Source: Halobellus captivus (lineage in GTDB: Archaea; Halobacteriota; Halobacteria; Halobacteriales; Haloferacaceae). From it: a stretch of DNA of 37,462 nt. A model generated the notes under the pieces. The model searched no databases. It had not been told where the DNA came from and was given only the letters and a program-made list of their open reading frames with translations. The position numbers and the translations under genes were made by a program. Positions 6,708-15,576 of this stretch are shown one piece after another. The stretch covers positions 39,398 through 76,859 of the forward strand of contig NZ_VJXQ01000003.1 of assembly GCF_007655485.1 (NCBI RefSeq), in the 5' to 3' direction. Numbering within the stretch: position 1 is the first letter of the stretch; the number at the start of each line of letters is the position of its first letter.

Positions 6708-7388
6708 ATGAGCGTGAGAGCCGAGTTCGACGCCTGGGCTACGGACGGACGCGACAAGGGAATGGAGGAGCGCCACTGGCACACCGCCAAACACGCGCTC
6801 GCGCGGATGCCGGTCGAAGCCGGAGACACGATCCTCGATCTCGGCTGCGGGAGCGGCTACGCCGGACGCGCCCTCCGCGACACGAAGGGCGCGGGGCGAG
6901 TCTACGGTCTCGACGGCTCGCCCGCGATGGCGCGGAACGCGCGCTCCTACACCGACGATCCGAACGTCTGCTACGTCGTCGGCGACTTCGACGAACTGCC
7001 TCTCGCGGACGACAGCGTCGACCACGTCTGGAGTATGGAGGCCTTCTACTACGCGGCGGACCCCGAGCACACGCTCGAAGAGGTCGAGCGCGTTCTCCGA
7101 CCGGGCGGCACGTTCTACTGCGCGGTGAACTACTACGAGGAGAACGTCCACTCCCACGAGTGGCAGGAACGCATCGACGTCGATATGACGCGGTGGTCGG
7201 CCGAGGAGTACCGGGCGGCGTTCCGGGAGGCCGGACTCGCCGTCGCCGAGCAGGATTCGATCCCGGACCGCGACATCGACATCCCGGGGGCGGACGCGTT
7301 TCCGATCGACGGCTGGGAGTCGCGCGAGGCGATGGTCGAACGCTACCGAACGTACGGCACACTCCTCACCGTCGGCGTCGCTCTATGA
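6708..7388 (+). CDS. Class I SAM-dependent methyltransferase
   Basis: A 226-residue enzyme with the Rossmann-like SAM fold. Motif I is ILDLGCGSGYAGRAL near residues 42-56, an acidic motif follows in VYGLDGSPAMARNA, then VVGDFDELPLADDSVDHVWS, and the post-motif LEEVERVLRPGGTFY. The methyl acceptor cannot be told from sequence; the layout is that of UbiE/COQ5-like small-molecule methyltransferases. It stands alone, facing a leftward transporter operon. Its stop codon begins a degenerate 37-bp tandem repeat. The start at 6708 gives the expected N-terminus with no strong TATA visible. Confidence 0.93.
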   Translation: MSVRAEFDAWATDGRDKGMEERHWHTAKHALARMPVEAGDTILDLGCGSGYAGRALRDTKGAGRVYGLDGSPAMARNARSYTDDPNVCYVVGDFDELPLADDSVDHVWSMEAFYYAADPEHTLEEVERVLRPGGTFYCAVNYYEENVHSHEWQERIDVDMTRWSAEEYRAAFREAGLAVAEQDSIPDRDIDIPGADAFPIDGWESREAMVERYRTYGTLLTVGVAL

Positions 7389-7461
7389 CTCGGAAGCCAC
7401 TGAGACTGTACTCGGCGAACCGATACTCGAAAGCCATTGAGATAGTACCGGACGAACCGAC
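7388..7461. repeat. 37-bp tandem duplication after a stop codon
   Basis: Two adjacent 37-bp units (7388-7424 and 7425-7461) match at about 29 of 37 positions; each has actcgRaagcca near its start and cgaaccga near its end. A partial third unit with ctgctgagacagcc follows. It begins on the last base of the methyltransferase stop codon and lies between that gene and the convergent transporter ATPase gene. Confidence 0.75.
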
Positions 7462-7488
7462 ACCTGCTGAGACAGCCCTCGTGATCCC

Positions 7489-8673
7489 TCACTTCTTGAG
7501 ACGTTCGACGACGTGCGCGTCGGCGGCGTCGAAGTCGATGCGGACGTCGCCGTCGAGCGGGTCGTCGGACCGAACCGTTAGCTCCCGGTCGCGCCACTGA
7601 AGGTACACCCGCGTCGAGTCCCCGAGGAATTCCGACTCCACCACCGTCGCGTCGAGGACGTTCGACCCGTCCGAACGTGCGTTTTCGTCCCTCCGAACTT
7701 CCATATGCTCGGGCCGAACGCAGAACACCACGCGGTCACCCTCCGAGACGTCCAGTGACGTCTCGACGCGAATCTCAACTCCACCGACGTCGACGGCGAG
7801 ATCCGGCTCGGCAGAACCCCCTCCGAACCCCTTTGTTTCGACTGGAGATTCACCCGATCCAGCCGCTGCATCCGTACGATTTTCCGCGTTTCGGGGTCGG
7901 ACGTCGAGGACGGTCCCCTCGAAGACGTTGTTGTCCCCGACGAACTCCGCGACGAATCGACTCTCGGGATGGCGGTACACGGCCCGTGGCGTTCCGATCT
8001 GCTCGACCTCGCCGTCGTTCATCACCGCGACCCGGTCGGAAATCGCGAGCGCCTCCTCTTGGTCGTGGGTCACGTAAACTGTGGTAATCCCGAGCGTCGA
8101 TTGGATCTCCTTGATCTGCATCCGGAGTCGCTCGCGGAGGCGAGCGTCGAGCGCGCTCATCGGTTCGTCGAGGAGAAGAAGGTCCGGACCGGGTGCGAGC
8201 GCCCGAGCGAGCGCGATGCGCTGCTGTTGTCCGCCGGAGAGTTCGGTCGGATCTCGATCGCCCGCGTTCGACAAATCGACGAGGTCGAGCAGCGACGCCA
8301 CGCGTTGGTCGCGAATCGCCCCGTCCGGCGGATCCGAGAAGCGGAGCCCGTACGCGACGTTCTCCGCGACCGAGAGGTGCGGAAAGAGCGCGTAGTTCTG
8401 GAAGACGACGCCCACGCCCCGATCCTCGGGCGGCACGCCGCGCATATCCCGACCGTCGAACCGGATTATCCCCGCGCTGGGCGAGTCGAACCCGGCGACG
8501 AGTCGGAGCGTCGTGGTCTTTCCGCAACCTGACGGTCCGACGAGCGTGAAGAACTCGCCGTCGCCGACCTCGAACGTGACACCGCCGTCGGTTCGGCTCT
8601 CGCCATCGCTACGCCGACCCAGCGCGACCGTCTCGCCGTACTCCTTTCGCACGTTTTCGAGCGTCAGTTTCAT
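7489..8673 (-). CDS. ABC importer ATPase, thiamine type (ThiQ-like)
   Basis: A 394-residue ATPase that powers the importer formed with the next two genes. Walker A is GPSGCGKTT at residues 46-54, the Q-loop lies in VVFQNYALFPHL, the signature is LSGGQQQRIALARAL from residue 145, Walker B is LLLLDEP and the H-loop is in YVTHDQEEALAISD. A C-terminal TOBE-like domain follows (VVFCVRPEHMEV, LGDSTRVYLQWRD), joined by a variable linker at about residues 265-290. That linker coding sequence contains an origin-box-like 20-mer (7828-7847). The start is ATG 8673, 2 bp after the permease stop, so the genes are translationally linked. The substrate is inferred from the binding protein. Confidence 0.92.
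   Translation of the reverse strand: MKLTLENVRKEYGETVALGRRSDGESRTDGGVTFEVGDGEFFTLVGPSGCGKTTTLRLVAGFDSPSAGIIRFDGRDMRGVPPEDRGVGVVFQNYALFPHLSVAENVAYGLRFSDPPDGAIRDQRVASLLDLVDLSNAGDRDPTELSGGQQQRIALARALAPGPDLLLLDEPMSALDARLRERLRMQIKEIQSTLGITTVYVTHDQEEALAISDRVAVMNDGEVEQIGTPRAVYRHPESRFVAEFVGDNNVFEGTVLDVRPRNAENRTDAAAGSGESPVETKGFGGGSAEPDLAVDVGGVEIRVETSLDVSEGDRVVFCVRPEHMEVRRDENARSDGSNVLDATVVESEFLGDSTRVYLQWRDRELTVRSDDPLDGDVRIDFDAADAHVVERLKK
7828..7847 (-). repeat. Origin-box-like 20-mer inside the transporter ATPase gene
   Basis: Minus-strand CTCCAGTCGAAACAAAGGGG differs from the oriC box core TTCCACTCGAAACAAAGGGG at only two positions. It lies about 5.8 kb from the right oriC box, within codons for SPVETKG in the variable linker of the ATPase. 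Confidence 0.65.
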
Positions 8674-8675
8674 AT

Positions 8676-10547
8676 TTAGAATCCCCCGCGTCCGCCGTAC
8701 CGACCGCCGAACCGTTCGATGATCACGAAGCTCAGGCTGGTGACCGCCAGCAGGATACAGCCCATCGCGGTCGCCGGACCGAGCCGCCGTCCCAGATAGC
8801 GTTCGACTGCGACGGGCATCGTGTAGCTCGTCGACCCCTCCGCGAGGACGACCGTCGAGTCGAACTCGCCGATCGAGATGGCAAAGACGAACGCCGCGCC
8901 CGCGACGACGCCTGCGGCGACCAGCGGCAATTCGATATCGACGAGCGCACGGACCCGACTCGCGCCGAGACTTCGCGCCGATTCGACCAGCCGAGGGTCG
9001 AGGTTCCCGAGCAGCGGCGCGACGTTCCGCGTCACGAACGGGTACGCGCCGACGGCGTGGGCGGCGACGACCGCGATCGCACCGGTCACCTGCAACCGCG
9101 TGCCGAACGCGTCGACGCCGAAGACGAGCCCGCGGAGCAGGCCGAGCCCGACCACGATCCCCGAGACGGCGAACGGTGCCATCGCGAGCGTGTCGATCGC
9201 GGCGCGACCGCGGAACTCCCGCGTCGTCAACACGGCCACCACGACGCCCATCGGCACCGCGACCAGAAGCGTCCCCACCCCGAACCGGAGCGAGTTCGCG
9301 ATCGCCGGAAGCGGCCGCACCTGATAGGAGGCACCGGTCTGCTGGCGTTCGAGGAGAAACAGGTAGTGATCCAGCGTCAACCCCTGCGGGCCGGTCAGGC
9401 TCGTGAGCACCATCGATGCAATCGGCCCGACGAACACCGCGAGCACGACCAGGCCGTAGCCGATGATCGCGACGCGCGAGCCCGTCGCCTTCGCGGTCCA
9501 CGAGTCGGGCCACAGCGACTGTCGGGGTTGCGGGCGCGCACCCTGTCCCGATCCGCGGTTGCGACCCTCATAGCGGAGGTACCAGTAGGTCAATCCGACC
9601 GAGATCGCGGTCTCGACGACGGCGAGGGCGGCCGCCTCGGCGTACGCGAGGTTCTGGATCCGCGAGTAGATGAACACCTCGACGGTCGCCAGTTGGAACC
9701 CTCCCAGCGCGAGGACGATCGGGAACGACGCGAACGTGAACACGAACGTCAGCGTCGCGCCGATGGCGACCGCCGGGAGCAACTGCGGAAGCACCACGTC
9801 GCGGAACGCACGCGTCGGCGACGCGCCGAGACTTCGAGCCGTCTCCACGGCGGAGGCGTCGACGCTCTCCCACGCGGCGGTCGTCACCCGCGCCACGAGC
9901 GGCGCGTTGTAGAACGCGTGCGCGATCACGATCGCCTCGATAGTGAACAGCAGCTCGACCGGCGGCAAGCCGAGCGCTCCCAACACCGCGTTGAGCGTCC
10001 CGTTTCGCCCGAACGTGGCGACGAACCCGATCGCGACCATAATCGAGGGCATCACGAACGGCAGGATCGTCAGCGAGCGAAGCGTCTCCCGGCCCGGGAA
10101 CTCGAACCGAGAGAGGATCCACGCGCCGGGAAGTCCCAACAGTACGGATGCGATCGTGGACAACAGCGCCTGATACGCGGTGAATCCGAAGATATCGACG
10201 AGGTAAAACCGCGAGGTGAGAACCGAGACAATCGGCTCGACCGTCAGTCGCCCCTCGACGAACACCGCGTCGACGAACACCGTTGCGACCGGGTAGTAGA
10301 AGACGACGAGGAGTACGAGCGCGGTGACGGCCGCGCCGAGCGTGAGCGCTCTCGCCTCCACCCGCCGACGGAGCGTCGCGGCGGCTGACCGAGCCTCCGA
10401 GAGCGCACCTTCTGCTTCCGATCCGCCGTCCGTCCGTGGCACGTTCAGGACTCCGGAACCGACGTCGTGGTCGTCGCTGATGGACGAATCACCGCTGTCG
10501 CCGTCACTTGCTGGCGAACTGCCGTTCCCACGCGTCGGTCCACTCAC
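8676..10547 (-). CDS. ABC importer permease, two fused domains (ThiP-like)
   Basis: A 623-residue membrane protein made of two homologous permease halves of about six helices each. Each half has an EAA-type coupling loop: ETARSLGASPTRAFRDVVLP near residues 235-254, and ESARSLGASRVRALVDIELP near residue 525. These loops dock onto the ATPase. The first 65 residues are polar, acidic and poorly conserved, so the true start could be an internal GTG/ATG. The annotated ATG at 10547 overlaps the 3' end of the binding-protein gene by 44 bp. Two-domain fusion is normal for the ThiP/FbpB class. Helix count and family are clear; the substrate (thiamine or its phosphates) is inferred. Confidence 0.9.
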   Translation of the reverse strand: MSGPTRGNGSSPASDGDSGDSSISDDHDVGSGVLNVPRTDGGSEAEGALSEARSAAATLRRRVEARALTLGAAVTALVLLVVFYYPVATVFVDAVFVEGRLTVEPIVSVLTSRFYLVDIFGFTAYQALLSTIASVLLGLPGAWILSRFEFPGRETLRSLTILPFVMPSIMVAIGFVATFGRNGTLNAVLGALGLPPVELLFTIEAIVIAHAFYNAPLVARVTTAAWESVDASAVETARSLGASPTRAFRDVVLPQLLPAVAIGATLTFVFTFASFPIVLALGGFQLATVEVFIYSRIQNLAYAEAAALAVVETAISVGLTYWYLRYEGRNRGSGQGARPQPRQSLWPDSWTAKATGSRVAIIGYGLVVLAVFVGPIASMVLTSLTGPQGLTLDHYLFLLERQQTGASYQVRPLPAIANSLRFGVGTLLVAVPMGVVVAVLTTREFRGRAAIDTLAMAPFAVSGIVVGLGLLRGLVFGVDAFGTRLQVTGAIAVVAAHAVGAYPFVTRNVAPLLGNLDPRLVESARSLGASRVRALVDIELPLVAAGVVAGAAFVFAISIGEFDSTVVLAEGSTSYTMPVAVERYLGRRLGPATAMGCILLAVTSLSFVIIERFGGRYGGRGGF

Positions 10548-11643
10548 TCACGTTGTCTCGAAGTTCGTCGTACGTGAAAGTGACTGCTTCCGGCGGTGCC
10601 TGCGCGTACTCGGCGAACTCCTCAGGGAGTTCGGCGGTGGTCGTCGCCGGGAACGCGACGTTCCGCTGGGCGATCTCGCCCTGGACGTCCGGTCGCAGGA
10701 CGAACTCCAAGAACTCCCGCGCCAGCTCCGGATCGTCGGCTCCCTCGAAGATCGACATTCCCTCGGGGTAGGCGTAGCCCTGATCGTTCAGGAACCGGAT
10801 CTGGTGTTTCGCGAGGTCCTCTCCGGACTGGCTGGCGTACACCTGATCGGTCGAGTAGGAGACGACCATCGGAGCCTCCTCGTCCTCGTAGTTCGCATAC
10901 GAAGTCGCCCAGTCCGAGAGCACCCGGACGTCGTTCGCCTGCAACGCCTCCCAGTAGTCGAGATAGCCGTCCGGGCCCTTCGCGTCGATGGTGTGCAGCA
11001 GGAACGACTTCCCGGTGGCGCTGCCGGTGGGATTCTGCGTGAGGAGATCACCCGCGTACTCGGATTCGAGGAGCCCGTCGAACGTCTCGGGGGCGACGAA
11101 GTCGCCGTCGTCGAACGTCTCGTTGTACACGATGCTCACGTAACTCGTGTCGTACGGGACGATCCGGCCGTCCGGATCGAAGTTCAGCCCCGATTTCACG
11201 TCTCCCTGTCCCGAGATGTCGCCGACGGCGGTGAACAGCCCGTCGTCCAGCTGCTCGTCGATCCGGATGAGCATATCCACGTTGAGCCCGACGTACACGT
11301 CGGCGTCGATGTCGGCCCCGCGCATCGCCCGCTCGATGTAGTAGTTGATCTCGCTGTCCGGCGTGGCGTAGGTGAGTGTCGCGTCGAACTCCGATTCGAA
11401 CGCCTCCTTGAGCCACGGACCGGGACTGGTCGAGGGCGCGTCGACGAACGCGCCGTACGTCGAGACGACGAGTTCGGGCGTGCTCGACTCCGTAGCTCCG
11501 GTCGTCGTTCCGGTGGTGTCGTCACCGTTGCCGCTTGTCGCGCGTTCGTCGGTCTCCTCGCCATCGCCGTTGCCGCCGACGCATCCCGCCACGCCAGCGA
11601 CGCCGCCGACCCCGACCGTTCGAAGGAACGTTCTGCGCTTCAT
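10504..11643 (-). CDS. Thiamine-type ABC substrate-binding lipoprotein (ThiB-like)
   Basis: A 379-residue exported receptor. The N-terminus MKRRTFLRTVGVGGVAGVAGC carries a twin-arginine motif and a lipobox ending in the cysteine that would be lipidated. A polar E/T/S-rich tether follows. The mature part resembles E. coli ThiB: LVVSTYGAF, GPWLKEAFESEF, a YVGLNVDML segment, VPYDTSYVSIVYNE, WATSYANY and VVSYSTDQVYA (ThiB has SYTTSPAY), and a C-terminal SEWTDAWERQF. It is first in the operon with the permease and ATPase. The minus-strand TATA-like gcgttaagtac (11666-11676) lies 23-33 bp before the ATG, so the message is probably leaderless. No TPP riboswitch is visible. Iron or other ligands are less likely. 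Confidence 0.88.
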   Translation of the reverse strand: MKRRTFLRTVGVGGVAGVAGCVGGNGDGEETDERATSGNGDDTTGTTTGATESSTPELVVSTYGAFVDAPSTSPGPWLKEAFESEFDATLTYATPDSEINYYIERAMRGADIDADVYVGLNVDMLIRIDEQLDDGLFTAVGDISGQGDVKSGLNFDPDGRIVPYDTSYVSIVYNETFDDGDFVAPETFDGLLESEYAGDLLTQNPTGSATGKSFLLHTIDAKGPDGYLDYWEALQANDVRVLSDWATSYANYEDEEAPMVVSYSTDQVYASQSGEDLAKHQIRFLNDQGYAYPEGMSIFEGADDPELAREFLEFVLRPDVQGEIAQRNVAFPATTTAELPEEFAEYAQAPPEAVTFTYDELRDNVSEWTDAWERQFASK

Positions 11644-11665
11644 TACTGGGTAATTTCACTGAGTG

Positions 11666-11676
11666 GTACTTAACGC
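11666..11676. promoter_or_regulatory. TATA-like element in a 45-bp divergent promoter region
   Basis: The sequence gtacttaacgc lies between the divergent starts at 11643 and 11689. It is correctly spaced for a leaderless leftward transcript of the thiamine importer. For the rightward gene it is too near; gtaattt at about 11650-11656 fits that direction better. Both promoters must therefore overlap. Confidence 0.45.
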
Positions 11677-11688
11677 TGATGCATTGAG

Positions 11689-12828
11689 ATGTCCGTCTCG
11701 TCGCCGATTCGGAGCAATGCTCTTGGGGTTCCGCGGCGATTCGAAGCCGTGTCGCTCAATCGGCGGTACGCGCTCGGCGGCCTGTTCGTCCTCGTCGGCG
11801 TCGCGACGGCGGCGTTCCTGTCGTCAGTGCTGGGAACCGTGTTTTTCGCCGTCACGGTCGCGTACCTGCTCTGGCCGGTCCGACAGCGACTCGTCTCCCG
11901 CGGCTTGTCTCGCCGCCTCGCGAGCGGCGGGGCGACCGCTGGCGCCTTCGTGATGACGCTCCTGCTTTTCGTCCCGCTCGCCGTCGTCGCCTACCTCCGA
12001 TTCGACTCGTTCGTCGCCCTGCTCGGACTGCTCCCCGAGACACTCGAACTCGCGCTGTTCGGGTTCGAGTACGCGATCACCCTCGAATCGCTCACTGCGC
12101 TCGTCATCTCTCTCGTCGAGCGCGCGGCCAGGCGCGCCGCCGCCTCGGCCCCTGTGCTCATCGTGAAGGCGACGCTCTTCGTCTTTCTCGTCTATTCGCT
12201 GCTTTTCTACGGCGAGGACGCCCAGCGGTCCGTCCTCGCGCTCGTGCCGACCGGCTACCGCGACGCCGCGGTCGCGCTGAATCGCCGCGCCCGAGAGACG
12301 CTGTTCGCCATCTACGTCCTCCAGGCGGCCACCGCGCTCGGGACGTTCGTTCTCGCGCTTCCGGTGTTTCACGTTCTCGGCTACGAGTCGGTCGTGATGC
12401 TGTCGAGCGTCGCTGCGCTCCTGCAGTTCGTTCCGATTCTCGGCCCCAGCGTCCTGCTCGCCGGGCTGGCCGCCTACCACGTCGCGATCGGAGAACTGGT
12501 GCGCGCCGCGCTCGTCTTCCTACTCGGCGGCTTCGTTATCGCGCTTCTCCCCGACGTCCTCATCCGACCGCGACTCGCCCGCGAAACGGCCGACATTCCG
12601 GGAAGCCTCTACTTCGTCGGATTCTTCGGCGGCGTCCTCACGCTCGGTCCGATCGGGATCGTCGCCGGGCCGCTCGCCGTCGGCCTGTTCGTCGAGTCCG
12701 CGGCGCTGCTCTCGACGGAATTGAACCACTCGGGACTGTCGCTCGCGGACGTAGCTGGGGAGTCGGATTCGACGGAGACCGACGACGCCCGGGTCGGAGA
12801 CGCCGAAAACGAACTGGACGAGAGGTGA
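11689..12828 (+). CDS. AI-2E/PerM-family membrane transporter
   Basis: A 379-residue polytopic protein of the AI-2 exporter/PerM family (formerly DUF20). There are two N-terminal helices after residue 28, a soluble amphipathic region, then a block of helices with VLGYESVVMLSSVAALLQF, VPILGPSVLLAGLAAYHVA and a late LTLGPIGIVAGPLAVGLFVE segment, which are family hallmarks. The acidic C-terminal tail of about 40 residues is cytoplasmic. It is divergent from the thiamine importer with only 45 bp between. Family members export small molecules or exchange ions; the substrate here is unknown. The GA-rich sequence after its stop (12829-12885) has loose repeats with several TGA triplets. Confidence 0.9.
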   Translation: MSVSSPIRSNALGVPRRFEAVSLNRRYALGGLFVLVGVATAAFLSSVLGTVFFAVTVAYLLWPVRQRLVSRGLSRRLASGGATAGAFVMTLLLFVPLAVVAYLRFDSFVALLGLLPETLELALFGFEYAITLESLTALVISLVERAARRAAASAPVLIVKATLFVFLVYSLLFYGEDAQRSVLALVPTGYRDAAVALNRRARETLFAIYVLQAATALGTFVLALPVFHVLGYESVVMLSSVAALLQFVPILGPSVLLAGLAAYHVAIGELVRAALVFLLGGFVIALLPDVLIRPRLARETADIPGSLYFVGFFGGVLTLGPIGIVAGPLAVGLFVESAALLSTELNHSGLSLADVAGESDSTETDDARVGDAENELDER

Positions 12829-12908
12829 GGTGAGACGCGGAGGACGAGGCGGACGGGAGTGAGCGGGGGTGGGAGTGGGGAGTGATCACTCGGACTCGCA
12901 GGTGGGCG

Positions 12909-15491
12909 TCACTCGTACTCGCTGCCGACGACCTCGCGGATCCGCTCGGCGGTCACCGAACCGATCCCGCTCACCTCGGTGAGATCGTCCTCGCGGGCGG
13001 TCATCACACCCTCCACGGTTCCGAACTCCCGAAGCAGCGACTGCGCGGTGACGGGGCCGATGTCCGCAATCGAGGAGACGACGTACTCCTGCTGTTCGGC
13101 CAGCGTCTTCGCGCTCTTCTCGCCGTGGACGCTCACCGCTCTGTCGCGCTCGGTCTGTTCTCGTTCGGCGATCGTCAGTAGCAGTTCCGCGGTGTCGTCC
13201 TCGTCGCGGGTCTGCAGGACGCTCACGTCGAAATCGACCGCCAGCGACGCAAGCGCCCCGCGGATCGCGCCCGGATGGACGTTCCGCTCCTCGTAGAGCC
13301 CGTCGCCCTCGATGATGAGGACCGGCCTCGCGTACGCGCGAGCGAGGTCGCCGATCTGCTCGAAAATGGACCGCTCGCTGCCGAGGAGCGTATCGAGGAA
13401 GTCGGCGACGGACTTCCGCTCGACGGCGACCCGATCGGAGAGGACGTAGTCGCCGACGGCCAGCGTTTCGAGCCGCGTCCGGACGCCCTCGCGCTTCGAG
13501 AGGTCTTTCGCGATCGCGGCGTCGAGTTCCCGCTGGTCGACGACGATTTCGGTCTCCGTCGCGTCGCCGTCCGTTCCGGCGGTGGCGGCGACTCCCTCGT
13601 CGCCGCCGTCGTCCACGTTTGCGGTGTCATCGCCCGCGTCCGTCCCCTCGTCACCGTCGCTCGCATCCGTCCCCTCCTCACCGTCGTCCGCGCTCGACTC
13701 CTCGTCGCCGCCGTCGGAGTTCGCGCGCTCGATCTCCTCGTCTGTCGGGCCGAAGTCGGTGAGTCCCGCTTGCCCGTTCTTCGCCGCGATGGACTCGCTC
13801 TCGATCGCTTTGTCGTCGGACTCGCTCCCCGCCTCGTGGGGTCCGTCGTCCGTCTCGTCGCTGTCGCTCCCGCCGCTGCCGCCCGCTCTCCGCTCGTCGC
13901 CGTCGTACGAACCTAACCCCCGCTGTGCGGGGTTCAGCTCTGACTCGATGTCTCCGGCGACGCTCTTTAACTCTCGAAGCTCCGACTCCATCTCCTTCTC
14001 GCGACGCCGCGAGATCCAGAAGAACGCCTCGTCGCGGGTGTCCTCGGCGAGCAGGACGACGACGCTCCCCTCGGCCTGTCTGCCGGTTCGGCCCTTCCGC
14101 TGGATCGAGCGGATCGCGGTCGGCACGGGCTCGAAAAAGAGCACGAGATCGACCTCGGGGACGTCGAGGCCCTCCTCGGCGACAGACGTGGACACGAGCA
14201 CCTCGAACTCCCCGTTTCGGAACGCGTCGAGGGTCTCCTGCTGTTCCTTCTGGGTCATTCCCTCGGAACTCTCCTTGTCTCCCTGCCCGACGAACCGCCG
14301 GACGTCGAAGGACGTCGAGAGAAATTCGGTTAACGCCTCGGCGGTGTCTCGCGACTCGGTGAAGACGATCACGCGCTCGCCGCCCTCGATGCCGAGCGTC
14401 TGCGCGAGCAGGATCCGCGCGCGGGAGAACTTCGGATGCGTGCCGTCGAAGCTCTCGGCTAACCGCATCGCCTCCCTGACTTTCGGCTCGGCGACGAGTC
14501 GCTGGCTCGCCTTCGACGCGCCGGATGAGCGCGCGGCGTTGCGCTGGCGCTCGAAATACCTCCGAACGGATTCGACCGACTGCGTCTCGACGAGTTCGAC
14601 CGCCCGCCGGAGCTTCATCACCTCCGCGTGCGTCGACATCCCCTTGTACCCGTCCGACTTGTCGGCGTCCATCAACTCCTGGAGCTTTCCCCGCATCCGG
14701 TTCAACTGCTTCTGCGAAATGTCGGGCTGGGTCGTCTTCGTCACGCCCAGCGACTTCAGCTTCTGGAGGCGGTCTTTGATGACCTCGTTCAGCGCGTCGC
14801 GGATCCGTAAGATATCCTCGGGCAACTGGATCCGCTCCCACTCGACGGAGGTGTCGTGGGTGTACTCGTCGACGTCGGCGTCCTCCTCGGTCATCACCTC
14901 CACCTCGCTGATGCCGAGGTTCTCACACACCTCCAGAATCGCCTCCTTGTCGCCACCGGGCGAGGCGCTCATTCCGGTCACAAGCGGGTTCGTCGCGTCC
15001 GCGTGGTACCGCTCGGCGATGTAGACGTACGCGTAGTCGCCGCTCGCGCGGTGACACTCGTCGAACGTAAGGTGGGTGACGTCGGACAGGGAGATCCGCG
15101 AACCGACGAGGTCGTTCTCGACGACCTGCGGCGTCGCGACGACAATCCGTGCGTCCGCCCACGCCTCCGCGCGGTCGTCCGGTCGGATCTCGCCCGTGAA
15201 CACGACGATCTCCTCGTCGGGGATCGAAAGCGCCTCCCGGTAGAAGTCGACGTGCTGCTGGACGAGCGGCTTCGTCGGCGCGAGAAACAGCGCTTTTCCG
15301 CCGACCTCGTCCAACCGGTCGGCCGTCACGAGCAGACTCACCGTCGTCTTTCCCAACCCCGTCGGGAGGCAGACGAGCGTGTGTGCGGTTCGCGCCGTCC
15401 CCGCGAGTCGGACCTGGTAGAGCCGACGCTCGATGAACCCGGAATTCAAGAGCGGATGGTCCACGTACGCGGGGTCGTCGGTGGCCGCCAT
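12909..15491 (-). CDS. hef: Hef helicase/nuclease (fork repair)
   Basis: An 860-residue protein combining a superfamily-2 helicase and an XPF/ERCC4 nuclease, used on stalled forks and branched DNA. The helicase has Walker A PTGLGKTT (residues 43-50), the box TFDECHRASGD, TGMSASPGG, and a C-terminal lobe with STSVAEEGLDVPEVDLVLFF and QRKGRTGR. A disordered acidic linker follows, holding a PCNA-type motif QAGLTDFG at residue 574. Next is the nuclease with GDYVLSDRVAVERKSVADF, where the ERK catalytic motif is intact, and a tandem helix-hairpin-helix ending IGSVTAERIREVVGS. Start ATG 15491 is chosen over 15665 because homologous sequence begins there and a TATA-like ccttaac lies about 25 bp upstream. 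All catalytic residues seen suggest both activities are live. Confidence 0.95.
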   Translation of the reverse strand: MAATDDPAYVDHPLLNSGFIERRLYQVRLAGTARTAHTLVCLPTGLGKTTVSLLVTADRLDEVGGKALFLAPTKPLVQQHVDFYREALSIPDEEIVVFTGEIRPDDRAEAWADARIVVATPQVVENDLVGSRISLSDVTHLTFDECHRASGDYAYVYIAERYHADATNPLVTGMSASPGGDKEAILEVCENLGISEVEVMTEEDADVDEYTHDTSVEWERIQLPEDILRIRDALNEVIKDRLQKLKSLGVTKTTQPDISQKQLNRMRGKLQELMDADKSDGYKGMSTHAEVMKLRRAVELVETQSVESVRRYFERQRNAARSSGASKASQRLVAEPKVREAMRLAESFDGTHPKFSRARILLAQTLGIEGGERVIVFTESRDTAEALTEFLSTSFDVRRFVGQGDKESSEGMTQKEQQETLDAFRNGEFEVLVSTSVAEEGLDVPEVDLVLFFEPVPTAIRSIQRKGRTGRQAEGSVVVLLAEDTRDEAFFWISRRREKEMESELRELKSVAGDIESELNPAQRGLGSYDGDERRAGGSGGSDSDETDDGPHEAGSESDDKAIESESIAAKNGQAGLTDFGPTDEEIERANSDGGDEESSADDGEEGTDASDGDEGTDAGDDTANVDDGGDEGVAATAGTDGDATETEIVVDQRELDAAIAKDLSKREGVRTRLETLAVGDYVLSDRVAVERKSVADFLDTLLGSERSIFEQIGDLARAYARPVLIIEGDGLYEERNVHPGAIRGALASLAVDFDVSVLQTRDEDDTAELLLTIAEREQTERDRAVSVHGEKSAKTLAEQQEYVVSSIADIGPVTAQSLLREFGTVEGVMTAREDDLTEVSGIGSVTAERIREVVGSEYE

Positions 15492-15576
15492 TACGCCGTG
15501 ATTGGGCGTCACCGCTGTTAAGGGTTCGCCGACGGCGGTGAAAGTGAAATCAGCCCCTCTGAGATGTCTCGGACCG

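Noticed and set aside
9057-10388. 443-codon rightward frame opposite the permease gene
   Set aside because: Arginine/aspartate-rich antisense product of a GC-rich gene; the permease helices on the other strand are unmistakable.
11644-11688. Possible TPP riboswitch before the thiamine-type importer
   Set aside because: The whole leader region is 45 bp and lacks the conserved thi-box segments; it is too short for a riboswitch.
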